Below are positions 15,531 through 23,122 of a stretch of DNA of 31,629 bases, piece by piece. The notes under the pieces were generated by a model, which saw nothing but the letters and a program-made list of their open reading frames with translations, was not told where the DNA came from and did not search any database. Origin of the DNA: Pseudomonadota bacterium (GTDB taxonomy: Bacteria; Desulfobacterota; Desulfovibrionia; Desulfovibrionales; Desulfovibrionaceae); assembly GCA_023426275.1 (NCBI GenBank), contig JAFABC010000325.1:1-31629 (forward strand), written 5' to 3'. Position numbers and translations under genes: made by a program. Every line of letters begins with the position of its first letter. Within the stretch, counting starts at the first letter, position 1.

Positions 15531-16985
15531 TCAGCCGATCTGGGAGCAGACGTATTTGATCTCCAGGTATTCGTCCATGCCGTATTTGGAGCCCTCGCGG
15601 CCGATGCCCGACTGCTTGACTCCGCCAAAGGGGGCGACCTCGTTGGAGACCAGGCCGGTGTTGTGGCCGATCAGCCCGTATTCCAGGGCTTCGGCCACCC
15701 GCCAGGACCGGCTGGCGTTTTCGGTGTAGAAGTAGGCGGCCAGCCCGTATTCCGTGTCGTTGGCCTGTTCGATGACCTCGGCCTCGGTGTCGAAGCGGAA
15801 GATCGGGGCCAGGGGGCCGAAGGTCTCCTCCCGGGCCACCCGCATTTCCCGCGTCACCCCGGACAGGATGGTCGGCTGGAAGAACAGGCCGCCCAGGGCG
15901 TGGCGCTTGCCGCCGAGCACGATTTTCGCGCCCTTGTCCAGGGCGTCGGCGATGTGGCTTTCCACCTTTTCCACGGCGCGCTGGTCGATCAGCGGTCCGA
16001 TGAGCACGCCAGGCTCGGTGCCCCGGCCCACGGGCATGGCGGCCACGGCCTCGGCCAGTCTGGCGGCAAAGGCGTCGTGGATGCCGGACTGCACGTAGAG
16101 CCGGTTGGCGCACACGCAGGTCTGGCCGGCGTTGCGGTACTTGGAGGCGATGGCCCCGGCCACGGCGGCCTCGAGATTGGCGTCGTCGAAGACGATGAAG
16201 GGCGCGTTGCCGCCAAGCTCCAGGGACAGGCGCTTGATGGTGGGGGCGCATTGGGCCATGAGCGTGCGCCCCACTTCGGTGGAGCCGGTAAAGGACAGCT
16301 TGCGCACCACGGGGCTGGCCGTCAGCGCGCCGCCGACGGTGCCGGCCTTGCCGGTGACGACTTGCAGGATGCCGGCCGGCACCCCGGCTTCCACGGCCAG
16401 GGCGGCCAGGGCCAGGGCGGTAAACGGCGTCTTCGAGGCCGGGCGCACGATCATGGCGCAGCCGGCGGCCAGGGCCGGGCCGGCCTTGCGGGTGATCATG
16501 GCCGCCGGGAAGTTCCAGGGGGTGATGGCCGCGCACACGCCCACCGGCTGCTTGAGGACGAGCAGGCGCTTGTCGGCCGTGGGCGCGGGAATGACGTCGC
16601 CGTAGACGCGGCGGGCCTCCTCGGCGAACCATTTGATAAACGAGGCCGCGTAGGCCACCTCGCCTTTGGCCTCGGCCAGCGGTTTGCCCTGCTCGGCGGT
16701 GAGGATGGCCGCGATGTCGGCGGCGTTGGCCACGATCAGCGCGTGCCAGCGTTCGAGGATGGCCGCCCGTTCGGGCGCGGCCTTGGCGGCGAAGGGCCGC
16801 CAGGCGGCGTCGGCGGCGGCGATGGCCGTTTCGATCTCCTCCTGGCCGAGTTCCGGCACGTGGCCGACCAGGCTGCCGTCGGCCGGGTTGGTCACGGCCG
16901 TGGTGCGGCCACCGGCCGCCTGCACCCATTCCCCGTTTATCAGGCAGGCTTCGCGAAAGAGTGTGCTGTGTGCGATATCCGACAT
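15531..16985 (-). CDS. gabD: Succinate-semialdehyde dehydrogenase
   Basis: Oxidises succinate semialdehyde to succinate with NAD(P)+, in the cytoplasm. 484 residues from ATG 16985. Aldehyde-dehydrogenase landmarks: TPWNFP (155-160), FTGSTEVGR (232-240), general-base Glu256 in LELGGNAP, catalytic Cys290 in NAGQTCVCANR, EETFGP and the C-terminal FGGVKQSGIGREG. Overall it closely resembles E. coli GabD. The segment VRPASKTP has Arg where GabD has the Lys of KPASQTP that contacts the cofactor phosphate, so coenzyme preference may differ. I chose 16985 over ATG 16997 because GGGGG precedes it. It is the last gene of the cluster, 58 bases after the lactonase, and would finish lactone-to-succinate conversion. 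Confidence 0.93.
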   Translation of the reverse strand: MSDIAHSTLFREACLINGEWVQAAGGRTTAVTNPADGSLVGHVPELGQEEIETAIAAADAAWRPFAAKAAPERAAILERWHALIVANAADIAAILTAEQGKPLAEAKGEVAYAASFIKWFAEEARRVYGDVIPAPTADKRLLVLKQPVGVCAAITPWNFPAAMITRKAGPALAAGCAMIVRPASKTPFTALALAALAVEAGVPAGILQVVTGKAGTVGGALTASPVVRKLSFTGSTEVGRTLMAQCAPTIKRLSLELGGNAPFIVFDDANLEAAVAGAIASKYRNAGQTCVCANRLYVQSGIHDAFAARLAEAVAAMPVGRGTEPGVLIGPLIDQRAVEKVESHIADALDKGAKIVLGGKRHALGGLFFQPTILSGVTREMRVAREETFGPLAPIFRFDTEAEVIEQANDTEYGLAAYFYTENASRSWRVAEALEYGLIGHNTGLVSNEVAPFGGVKQSGIGREGSKYGMDEYLEIKYVCSQIG

Positions 16986-17043
16986 GATTGCCCCCATGCT
17001 TGCCCGCTTTGGCGGCGGCGCGGGGCCGCCGCAGCAGCGGGGG

Positions 17044-17823
17044 TTAGTCGTAGTACTGCGGCGCCTGTTTGACGGACTTCCAGGCCTCGGGGTCGTGACC
17101 GGTCATGATGGTCACGCCGTGGGCGTCCTGCAAGTGCCGCATGCGCTCGACGCTGCGCACGGTCGCGCCGGCGTTCCACATGAGCCCCGGCAGGGTGCCG
17201 TTTTGCAGGTTGTCGGTGGTGTAGCAGGAATCGGCGGCCAGGAACATGGGGCCGGAGTTCGGCAGGTTGACCAGCACGGATTGGTGCCCCGGCGTGTGGC
17301 CCGGGGTGAAGTGGACGGTGATGGCTCCGTCGCCGTAGAGGTCGAAGCCGTCGTCCTGCCAGCCCTCCAGGATCAGCCAGGGCACGTCCTTGTCGAAGTC
17401 TTTGCGGATGTAGGCCGCCTTCATGTAGGGGTCGGGCACGTAGGCGAAGTGCAGTTCGTCGCGCTGGACCACGTAGCGGGCGTTGGGGAAATGGCCGACC
17501 CCGCCGGCATGGTCGAGGTGCAGGTGGGAGAGGATGACGTAGCGGATGTCCTCGGGGGCGCAGCCGACCTTTTTGATGGCGTTGGCGCACCACTGGTCCT
17601 CGGTCATGACCGGGTCATAGGCGGCCAGGATGCCGCCCCAGTGGGCCTGCTTGTCGTGGACGGTCTCCAGGGCGTTGCCGGTGTCGAAGAGCACCTTGCC
17701 CTTGGGGTGGTCGATGAGGGCGAAGGGCACGGGCACGTCGAAGGAGGCGCCGACGCCCTTGTTGAGGGTGAAGAAGTGCTGCTGGCTTTTCAGGATCCCC
17801 GCCTCGAACATATACATCTTCAT
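17044..17823 (-). CDS. Metallo-beta-lactamase-fold lactonase (AttM/BlcC-like, AHL lactonase family)
   Basis: A 259-residue cytoplasmic hydrolase. Metal ligands: SHLHLDHAGG with His100, His102, Asp104 and His105; TPGHTPGHQS (His176/His180); AADSC (Asp198); and TGHD (His243). This is the dinuclear-zinc lactonase arrangement of AiiA and AttM/BlcC. AGGAG lies eight bases before the ATG. BlcC opens gamma-butyrolactone to 4-hydroxybutyrate and also cleaves acyl-homoserine lactones. Here the neighbours are the two enzymes that take 4-hydroxybutyrate to succinate, exactly the set found in blcABC, so a small-lactone substrate is favoured over quorum quenching. The real substrate is unproven. Confidence 0.88.
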   Translation of the reverse strand: MKMYMFEAGILKSQQHFFTLNKGVGASFDVPVPFALIDHPKGKVLFDTGNALETVHDKQAHWGGILAAYDPVMTEDQWCANAIKKVGCAPEDIRYVILSHLHLDHAGGVGHFPNARYVVQRDELHFAYVPDPYMKAAYIRKDFDKDVPWLILEGWQDDGFDLYGDGAITVHFTPGHTPGHQSVLVNLPNSGPMFLAADSCYTTDNLQNGTLPGLMWNAGATVRSVERMRHLQDAHGVTIMTGHDPEAWKSVKQAPQYYD

Positions 17824-17853
17824 AATGGCTTCTCCTGCGGTCCGGACCGCGGC

Positions 17854-19008
17854 TTACAGGGCCTGACGATAGATGACCTCGGCGTCGTCCCGGGTCATCT
17901 TGCGCGGGTTGTTGGCGAGCAGGCGGGTGACCAGCATGACGCCGGCGGCCAGATTGGGCACGTCGGCATCCTTGACGCCGTATTCGGACAGATGCTGGGG
18001 CACGCGCAGGTCCTCGGCCAGCTCGGTCAGGGCGGTCACGGCCGCGGCCGCGGCCTGCCGGTCGGTCAGGCCGGCCGTGGGCACGCCGAAGAAGGTCGCC
18101 AGCCTGGCGAAGCGCTTGAGGTTGCCGGTCTGGTTGAAGCGCATGACCGGCACCAGCATGATGGTGTTGGCGATGCCGTGGGGGATGTGGAATTCCGCGC
18201 CGATGGGATAGGCGAAGGCGTGCACGGCCGTGACCCCGGCGTTGGCGAAGGCCATGCCGGCCAGCATGCTGCCGCGCAGCATGTTTTCCCGGGCGGTCAG
18301 GTCGGCCCCGTTGGCGTAGGCGGTGCGGATGTTGTGGAAGATGAGTTCGATGGCTTCCCGGGCCAGCATGTCGGACAGGGGCGTGGCGTTGATCGAGGTG
18401 TAGGACTCCACGGCGTGGATGAGCGCGTCCATGCCCGTGGCCGCTGTGACCTTGGGCGGCAGGCCGAGCGTCAGTTCGGCGTCGAGCAGGGCGCAGGCCG
18501 GGAAGAGGTAGGGGCTGACCACGCCCTTTTTGAGCTTTTCGCCGTGGTCCGACAGGATGACGATGGGCGTGACCTCGCTGCCCGTGCCGGCGGTGGTGGG
18601 CACGAGCAAAAGCGGCAGGCCCTTGTTGGGCACGAGGTCGATGCCGAAGTATTTGCCGACCGGTCCCTCGTTGGTGGCCATGACCGAGGTGATCTTGGCC
18701 ATGTCCAGGGACGAGCCCCCGCCGAGGCCGATGACGACGTCCGCGCCGGCGGCGCGCAGGGCGGCCAGGGAGTCTTCCACGATTTCGAAACGGGGGTCGG
18801 CCTCCACCTTGTCGAAGATCGCCACCTTGAGTCCGGCTTCGGTGAGAATCGTTTCCAGGCGGGCGGCGATGCCGGCCTTGACCACGCCGGGATCGGTGAC
18901 GAGCAGCACGGACGAACCGCCCAGACGCCGGGCCTCCTCGCCCAGACGCGCAACAGAACCGGAACCCATGACGATGCGGGGAGTGGTGGAGAAGATTTCC
19001 AGTCGCAC
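17854..19008 (-). CDS. Iron-dependent alcohol dehydrogenase, probable 4-hydroxybutyrate dehydrogenase
   Basis: A 384-residue group III (Fe-ADH) enzyme. NAD-binding GLGGGSSLD at 94-102; metal ligands Asp194, His198 (GMDALIHAVES), His263 and His277 (AVHAFAYPIGAEFHIPHG). I chose GTG 19008 because GGAGG at 19021-19017 lies eight bases before it; the in-frame GTG at 19017 overlaps that site. The family includes 4-hydroxybutyrate dehydrogenases as well as ethanol and propanediol dehydrogenases. Its position between a lactonase (30 bases downstream) and a transporter (83 bases upstream), with succinate-semialdehyde dehydrogenase last, argues for oxidation of 4-hydroxybutyrate to succinate semialdehyde. 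An ordinary short-chain alcohol dehydrogenase remains possible. Confidence 0.9.
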   Translation of the reverse strand: MRLEIFSTTPRIVMGSGSVARLGEEARRLGGSSVLLVTDPGVVKAGIAARLETILTEAGLKVAIFDKVEADPRFEIVEDSLAALRAAGADVVIGLGGGSSLDMAKITSVMATNEGPVGKYFGIDLVPNKGLPLLLVPTTAGTGSEVTPIVILSDHGEKLKKGVVSPYLFPACALLDAELTLGLPPKVTAATGMDALIHAVESYTSINATPLSDMLAREAIELIFHNIRTAYANGADLTARENMLRGSMLAGMAFANAGVTAVHAFAYPIGAEFHIPHGIANTIMLVPVMRFNQTGNLKRFARLATFFGVPTAGLTDRQAAAAAVTALTELAEDLRVPQHLSEYGVKDADVPNLAAGVMLVTRLLANNPRKMTRDDAEVIYRQAL

Positions 19009-19045
19009 GGCGAACACCTCCGTATAGGATGGTTATGGCTGGCGG

Positions 19046-19070
19046 CCGGGACCGGACCGTCCGGTCCCGG
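19046..19070 (-). other. Intra-operon hairpin between transporter and dehydrogenase
   Basis: CCGGGACCGGA (19046-19056) and TCCGGTCCCGG (19060-19070) form a perfect 11-bp stem with loop CCG. No T-run follows on the minus strand. It may protect or separate the transporter mRNA from the downstream catabolic mRNA. Confidence 0.55.
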
Positions 19071-19091
19071 CGCGCACGAACGTCGGGAGCA

Positions 19092-20522
19092 TCAGGCGGC
19101 CGGGTTCTCGCCGGCCAGGGCCTCGGCCTCGGCGTCGAGCGCCCGTTCGAGGTCCTCGGCCCACAGCGGACCGGCGGTGGTGTCGCCCCGGAAGAAGTCC
19201 AGGGCGTAGATGATGAAGCAGGCGACAAGTCCCGCGCCAAAGGCCCAGGCCGCGCCCTTGGAGATGAGGATGCCGGCCACCATGCCGGCGATGCCGAGGT
19301 CCTTGAGGCTTTTGGCCTCGCGGGCCCCGATGTAGACCGAGACAAAGCCCTGGATGATCATGGTCAGGGACAGGGCGGCCGGCAGGATGGGGCGGGTCAT
19401 GGTCACGATGGGCAGCAGCCAGTAGCCGGTGAACGTGCCCCAGCGGAAGGCGGCGATGCCGCCGAAGATGGAGTCCATGCTTTCCCGGCCGGTCTTCCAG
19501 CGTTCGTAGGTGACCACGGTCATGGCCGCCCAGACCGGGCCGCACATGGAGATGTCCGGGCCCATGACGGACATGAAGGTGTTGCGCGCGCCGACGATCA
19601 GGTGGGCGCGGTCGGGATTGTAGTCCACGCGCTCGTCCGGGCGCTTGGCGTCGGCGTCGCGGATGATGCCCTGGGCCTGGACCGCATCGCCGAAGATGAC
19701 GATGTAGGCGGCCAGCACCAGGGGGATGGCCTTCAGGTACATGGCCAGGGACGGCCAGCCGAGCGTTCCCCAGGGCACCCAGTCGGTCCACAGGGTGGCG
19801 AAGTCGGGCCGGGAAAAGCCCCATTGCAGCTCGAAGGGGGCCTCGCCCACCAGCGGGGCGATGATGATGGCGGCCACGATGGCCGGCAGGATGCCGAGGT
19901 TGGCCACCATCCTGACCACCCGGCTCTGGGTTGACCAGCCGCGAAAGGCCGGGTTGTACATCATGAAAAGGGCCACCAGGGCGCAGACGCTGATGGTGAC
20001 GGGCATGCTGTAGAACTTGCCGCCTTCCTTGAAGATGAGCTGGATGGCGGCGATGCCGGCGCCGAGGATGATGCCCGATTTGACGGCCCGGGGGATGAGC
20101 CCGATGACCGTGCGGGCAAGGCCGGTGGCGCCGAGAAAGATGCACCACACGCCGAGCACGAGCTGGAAGGCGATCAGCGCGTGCATCCGTTCGGGCCCCA
20201 TGGGGAAGGCCAGGCAGTAGGCGATCAGCAGGGGGATGGCCGGCGTGACCCAGCCCGGCACCACGGGGTCGCCGAGCAGGGAATGCCACAGGTAGAGGAA
20301 GCCGTTTAGGATGACGATGGCCAGGGCCACTTCAAAGGGCATGCCCAGGGTGTCCTGGAGCACCGGGATGATGGACAGGCACACCGCGCACATGACCAGT
20401 CCCTGGATGTAGTCGGCCCATTCGAAGCGGTAGTGGAGAAAGGGCAGGCGCAATTTGCATTTCCACAGCGGAATATAGGGGGCTTCAAGGGATGGGGTCC
20501 GTCTGTCGCTTCGGGCTGCCAT
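19092..20522 (-). CDS. SLC23/NCS2-type permease (xanthine/uracil/benzoate-like family), substrate unknown
   Basis: A 476-residue polytopic membrane protein, predicted 12-14 segments. FEWADYIQGLVMCAVCLSII near the start, GWVTPAIPLLIAY, and PRAVKSGIILGAGIAAI are characteristic of nucleobase/ascorbate-type (SLC23, NCS2) permeases. The C-terminal ~30 residues are acidic and cytoplasmic. I chose ATG 20522 because AGGAG lies about six bases upstream; the longer frame has no ribosome site. It is the first gene of the catabolic operon, behind the sigma-54-like promoter. By context it could import a lactone, a hydroxy acid or a precursor, but the family is best known for nucleobases and the substrate cannot be decided from sequence. 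Confidence 0.8.
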   Translation of the reverse strand: MAARSDRRTPSLEAPYIPLWKCKLRLPFLHYRFEWADYIQGLVMCAVCLSIIPVLQDTLGMPFEVALAIVILNGFLYLWHSLLGDPVVPGWVTPAIPLLIAYCLAFPMGPERMHALIAFQLVLGVWCIFLGATGLARTVIGLIPRAVKSGIILGAGIAAIQLIFKEGGKFYSMPVTISVCALVALFMMYNPAFRGWSTQSRVVRMVANLGILPAIVAAIIIAPLVGEAPFELQWGFSRPDFATLWTDWVPWGTLGWPSLAMYLKAIPLVLAAYIVIFGDAVQAQGIIRDADAKRPDERVDYNPDRAHLIVGARNTFMSVMGPDISMCGPVWAAMTVVTYERWKTGRESMDSIFGGIAAFRWGTFTGYWLLPIVTMTRPILPAALSLTMIIQGFVSVYIGAREAKSLKDLGIAGMVAGILISKGAAWAFGAGLVACFIIYALDFFRGDTTAGPLWAEDLERALDAEAEALAGENPAA

Positions 20523-20638
20523 GGCATTCTCCTGTCGGCGGGTTCGTCCTCGTTGCCTCGGGACACGGCCCCTGGGGGCGGGCATGGCCGGCGGCCGGCG
20601 GCGTGCGGCGGCCTGTTGACATGCATGCCGGCTGGTAG

Positions 20639-20654
20639 ATCACGATTCGTGCCA
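20639..20654 (-). promoter_or_regulatory. Candidate sigma-54 promoter of the catabolic operon
   Basis: On the minus strand TGGCACGAATCGTGAT. The -24 half, TGGCACG, is perfect; the -12 half is GTGAT where TTGCW is expected, so the conserved GC reads GA. Ten of twelve specified positions match. It lies about 115 bases before the transporter start, downstream of three inverted repeats and an AT-rich stretch (20670-20700), as expected for enhancer-dependent transcription. The -12 mismatch keeps confidence moderate. Confidence 0.5.
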
Positions 20655-20743
20655 ACCGGACGGCCGGTTTTTGTTCATTTAAAAATAAAGTATTTTAAGG
20701 AGATGACGAAGAAGCGAACAAAGGAACGCGAAAATGGCCGGCC

Positions 20744-20771
20744 AAGAGCGATGCACGGATGCATCGCTCTT
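20744..20771 (-). promoter_or_regulatory. Operator/enhancer site 1 for the sigma-54 activator
   Basis: AAGAGCGATGCA, spacer CGGA, and the exact complement TGCATCGCTCTT: a perfect 12-bp inverted repeat. The core is GATGCA-N4-TGCATC, shared with the sites at 20833-20848 and 20853-20868. Its centre is 83 bases from the next site, close to eight helical turns. Confidence 0.65.
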
Positions 20772-20832
20772 GCTGCAAAAATGGCGGAAGAAAAGAGAAA
20801 AACCTAGTGCGGAAATGGTTATGAAGCGAACC

Positions 20833-20848
20833 GATGCGTTTTCGCATC
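20833..20848 (-). promoter_or_regulatory. Operator/enhancer site 2 for the sigma-54 activator
   Basis: GATGCG, spacer TTTT, CGCATC; the perfect pairing extends by two bases each side (20831-20850). It has the same half-sites and the same four-base spacer as site 1. Its centre lies 20 bases (about two turns) from site 3, so adjacent dimers would sit on one face of the DNA. No T-run follows on either strand, which argues against a terminator. Confidence 0.65.
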
Positions 20849-20852
20849 GGAT

Positions 20853-20868
20853 GATGCGTCAGTGCATC
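20853..20868 (-). promoter_or_regulatory. Operator/enhancer site 3, overlapping the activator's stop codon
   Basis: GATGCG, spacer TCAG, TGCATC, with one mismatched outer spacer pair. It fits the consensus GATGCR-N4-YGCATC of sites 1 and 2. The last bases coincide with the stop codon of the sigma-54 activator gene, so the enhancer begins inside the end of the regulator gene. Confidence 0.6.
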
Positions 20869-22978
20869 AACTGGCGGTCAGACCATGTTTTTGCGCCTTG
20901 CGCACCACGGTCGACTGATTGACCCCGAGCGCCCGGGCCGCCGCCCGGGTCGAGCCGTGGGCGGCCAGGGCCCGGCGCAGGGCCTCGCGTTCGGCCCGGT
21001 CCAGCACGGCCTGCAGGCTTTCGCCCTGGTTGTCGGCGGCGGACGGGGGCGGGCAATCCGTGTGGCCGTTGCCGGCGCACAGCGCCCGGGCCGCGTCCTC
21101 GCGGGTGATGACGTCCCCGGGGCCGAGCACCACCAGCCGTTCCATGGTGTTTTCCAGCTGGCGCACGTTGCCCGGCCAGTCGCCGGCGGCGAGCAGGTCG
21201 CAGGCCTCGGGGTCGATCTGCCGGCTCAGGCCGTATTTGCGGTTGAAGCGCTCCAGGAAGCGGTGGATGAAGTCGAAGACGGCCTCGCGCCGCTCCCGCA
21301 GCGGCGGCACCACCAGCGGCACGACGCTTAAACGGTAGTAGAGGTCGCTGCGAAAGGCGCCCTGGCCCATCATGGCTTCCAGGTCGCGGTTGGTGGCGGC
21401 CATGATGCGCACGTCCACGGGGGTGGGGCGCACGTCGCCAAGGCGGGTGACCTGCCGCTCCTGGAGCACGCGCAACAGCTTGGCCTGCAACCCCGGCGGC
21501 AGCTCGCCGATCTCGTCGAGAAAAAGCGTGCCCTGGTGGGCCAGCTCGAACACGCCGGGCTTGCCCGAACGCCGGGCCCCGGTAAACGCCCCCTGCACGT
21601 AGCCGAACAGTTCCGATTCGAGGAGCTGTTCCGGGATGGCGGCGCAGCTGATCTTGACGAACGGCCCTTCCCGGCGCGGTCCGTGTTCGTGGATGAGCCC
21701 GGCCACCACCTCCTTGCCCACCCCGGATTCGCCGAGCAGCAGCACGGTGGAATCCACCAGGGCCAGACGCAGGGCCTGTTCGTGGACGTCGCGCATCCGT
21801 TTGGAGCGCACCACGATGCCGTCTCCGTCGCCCATGGAGCCCTTGAGGGAGGCCAGTTCCAGGCGGTAGCGGTCGCGCATGGCGCTGATTTTTTCCAGCT
21901 CCTCCTGGAGGCGTTGCAGCTCGGTCACGTCGCGCACGTTGGTCACCACCCGCCACAGCCGGCCCGAGGCGTCCTCGATGGGGTTGCCGGTGACCACGAT
22001 GGTCTTGCCGCCCTTGACCTTCTGGATGATGGTTTCGCTCTTGTGCGACTTGAGCACGCGCAGGGTCACGGATTCGTTGTAAAAGCCCTCGCGCACCAGC
22101 TCGCGCATGTTGCGGCCGAGGATTTCCGAGGCCCGGATGCCGGTGATGCGCTCGTAGGCCCGGTTGATGAGGATGGTCACGCCCTCGCCGTCGGTGATGA
22201 AGATGCCGTCGAAGGAGGAGTCGATGATGGAGCGCAGCTCCCGGGCCAGGGCGTGCATGGAGCGCAGCTTGCCGAGCACGGTGTGGCGGTCGTTGACGTC
22301 GCGCAGCAGGACCATGCGGCAGGTTCCGTCCCCGGCGCCGGTGGGGTCGGGAACGCGCCAGCGCGTGGCCAGGTAGCGGGAGTCGTCGCGTACGGCCAGG
22401 GCCACGTCCCCGGGTTCCACGGGATCGTCCTCCACCTCGAAGCCGGCCTGGGTCAGGGCCTGGCGCAGGGTGCGGCCGCGCCGGCCCTCGTCGCCGAGCA
22501 CCAGCCGGGCGGCGTGGTTTTGCCAGCTGATGACCCCGTCGCGCTGGCACAGCACCAGCGGCTCGGGAAAGCGCAGCAGGGCCCGGGCCCAGGGATCGGG
22601 CTCGCCGCCGGCCCCGCCGGCCGGGGCCACCGGCTCCTGGCCCAGGCAGGCGGCGTCCACGCAGCCCATGAGGTGGCCGCCGTCGACCACGGCCAGAAAC
22701 CGGTTTTCGTACCAGGCGATGTCCGCCACCGGCGTTTCCGGCTGCACGGCGCACAAATGGGCGTGGGCGTAGGTGCCCACGGGGTCGGACAGGTTGGCCC
22801 CGCCGGCCAGGGCCCGGATCAGGTCGTCGCTGGTGAAGATGGTGGCGGCGAAACCGTCGTCGCCAAGGACCTGCGCCCCGCCCACGCCGGTTTCGCGAAA
22901 AAGGGCCGCCGCTGCCCGCAAGGTGTCGTCCTTGCGCAGCGGCCGGGCGCTTGGCTGCATGATGTCATGGACTTTCAT
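20867..22978 (-). CDS. Sigma-54-dependent transcriptional activator with CBS pair and two PAS domains
   Basis: 703 residues from ATG 22978, with GGAG upstream; the longer open frame lacks a start signal. Residues ~1-112 look like a CBS pair (VHDIMQPSARPL, FTSDDLIRAL, FLAVVDGGHLMGCVD), a module that usually binds adenine nucleotides. Two PAS domains follow (~125-235 and ~245-355) and a short coiled linker. The AAA+ domain (~385-620) has Walker A GESGVGKE (~414), the sigma-54-contacting GAFTGA (~462) and Walker B LFLDEIGE (~485). A Fis-type helix-turn-helix ends the protein (TRAAARALGVNQSTVVRKAQ). There is no phosphorylatable receiver domain, so it should respond to small molecules or redox state. 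It sits just upstream of, and parallel to, the operon it most likely activates. Confidence 0.93.
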   Translation of the reverse strand: MKVHDIMQPSARPLRKDDTLRAAAALFRETGVGGAQVLGDDGFAATIFTSDDLIRALAGGANLSDPVGTYAHAHLCAVQPETPVADIAWYENRFLAVVDGGHLMGCVDAACLGQEPVAPAGGAGGEPDPWARALLRFPEPLVLCQRDGVISWQNHAARLVLGDEGRRGRTLRQALTQAGFEVEDDPVEPGDVALAVRDDSRYLATRWRVPDPTGAGDGTCRMVLLRDVNDRHTVLGKLRSMHALARELRSIIDSSFDGIFITDGEGVTILINRAYERITGIRASEILGRNMRELVREGFYNESVTLRVLKSHKSETIIQKVKGGKTIVVTGNPIEDASGRLWRVVTNVRDVTELQRLQEELEKISAMRDRYRLELASLKGSMGDGDGIVVRSKRMRDVHEQALRLALVDSTVLLLGESGVGKEVVAGLIHEHGPRREGPFVKISCAAIPEQLLESELFGYVQGAFTGARRSGKPGVFELAHQGTLFLDEIGELPPGLQAKLLRVLQERQVTRLGDVRPTPVDVRIMAATNRDLEAMMGQGAFRSDLYYRLSVVPLVVPPLRERREAVFDFIHRFLERFNRKYGLSRQIDPEACDLLAAGDWPGNVRQLENTMERLVVLGPGDVITREDAARALCAGNGHTDCPPPSAADNQGESLQAVLDRAEREALRRALAAHGSTRAAARALGVNQSTVVRKAQKHGLTAS

Positions 22979-23084
22979 TTCCCGCTCCGCCGGGCCGAGG
23001 GGCCGATCATCCGGATTCCCGACCAGCATACCGCCGGAAAATGAAACCGGTCAACACGGACGAGGCGCAGGCGGACAGGCGGGA

Positions 23085-23106
23085 GGGGGACGCGGCCGCG
23101 TCCCCC
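23085..23106. other. Perfect 22-bp GC-rich palindrome between the activator and DUF2325 genes
   Basis: GGGGGACGC, centre GGCC, GCGTCCCCC. It lies 17 bases after the DUF2325 stop codon (minus strand) and about 107 bases before the activator start. No T-run follows, so Rho-independent termination is doubtful. GATGCGTCAG just beside it (23108-23117) equals the first ten bases of operator site 3 but has no second half. Confidence 0.5.
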
Positions 23107-23122
23107 CGATGCGTCAGGCGGG

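Noticed and set aside
17044..17823. Dedicated quorum-quenching acyl-homoserine lactonase
   Set aside because: The fold allows it, but the operon supplies the two enzymes needed after gamma-butyrolactone opening, making a catabolic role more economical.
16666..19209. 847-codon plus-strand open frame opposite the lactonase and dehydrogenase genes
   Set aside because: Antisense to three recognised enzymes, low-complexity Gly/His/Val composition, no start signal.
20831..20850. Rho-independent terminator of the sigma-54 activator
   Set aside because: The hairpin is perfect, but no T-run follows on the minus strand and the same half-sites recur twice nearby with the same spacer, which fits operators better.
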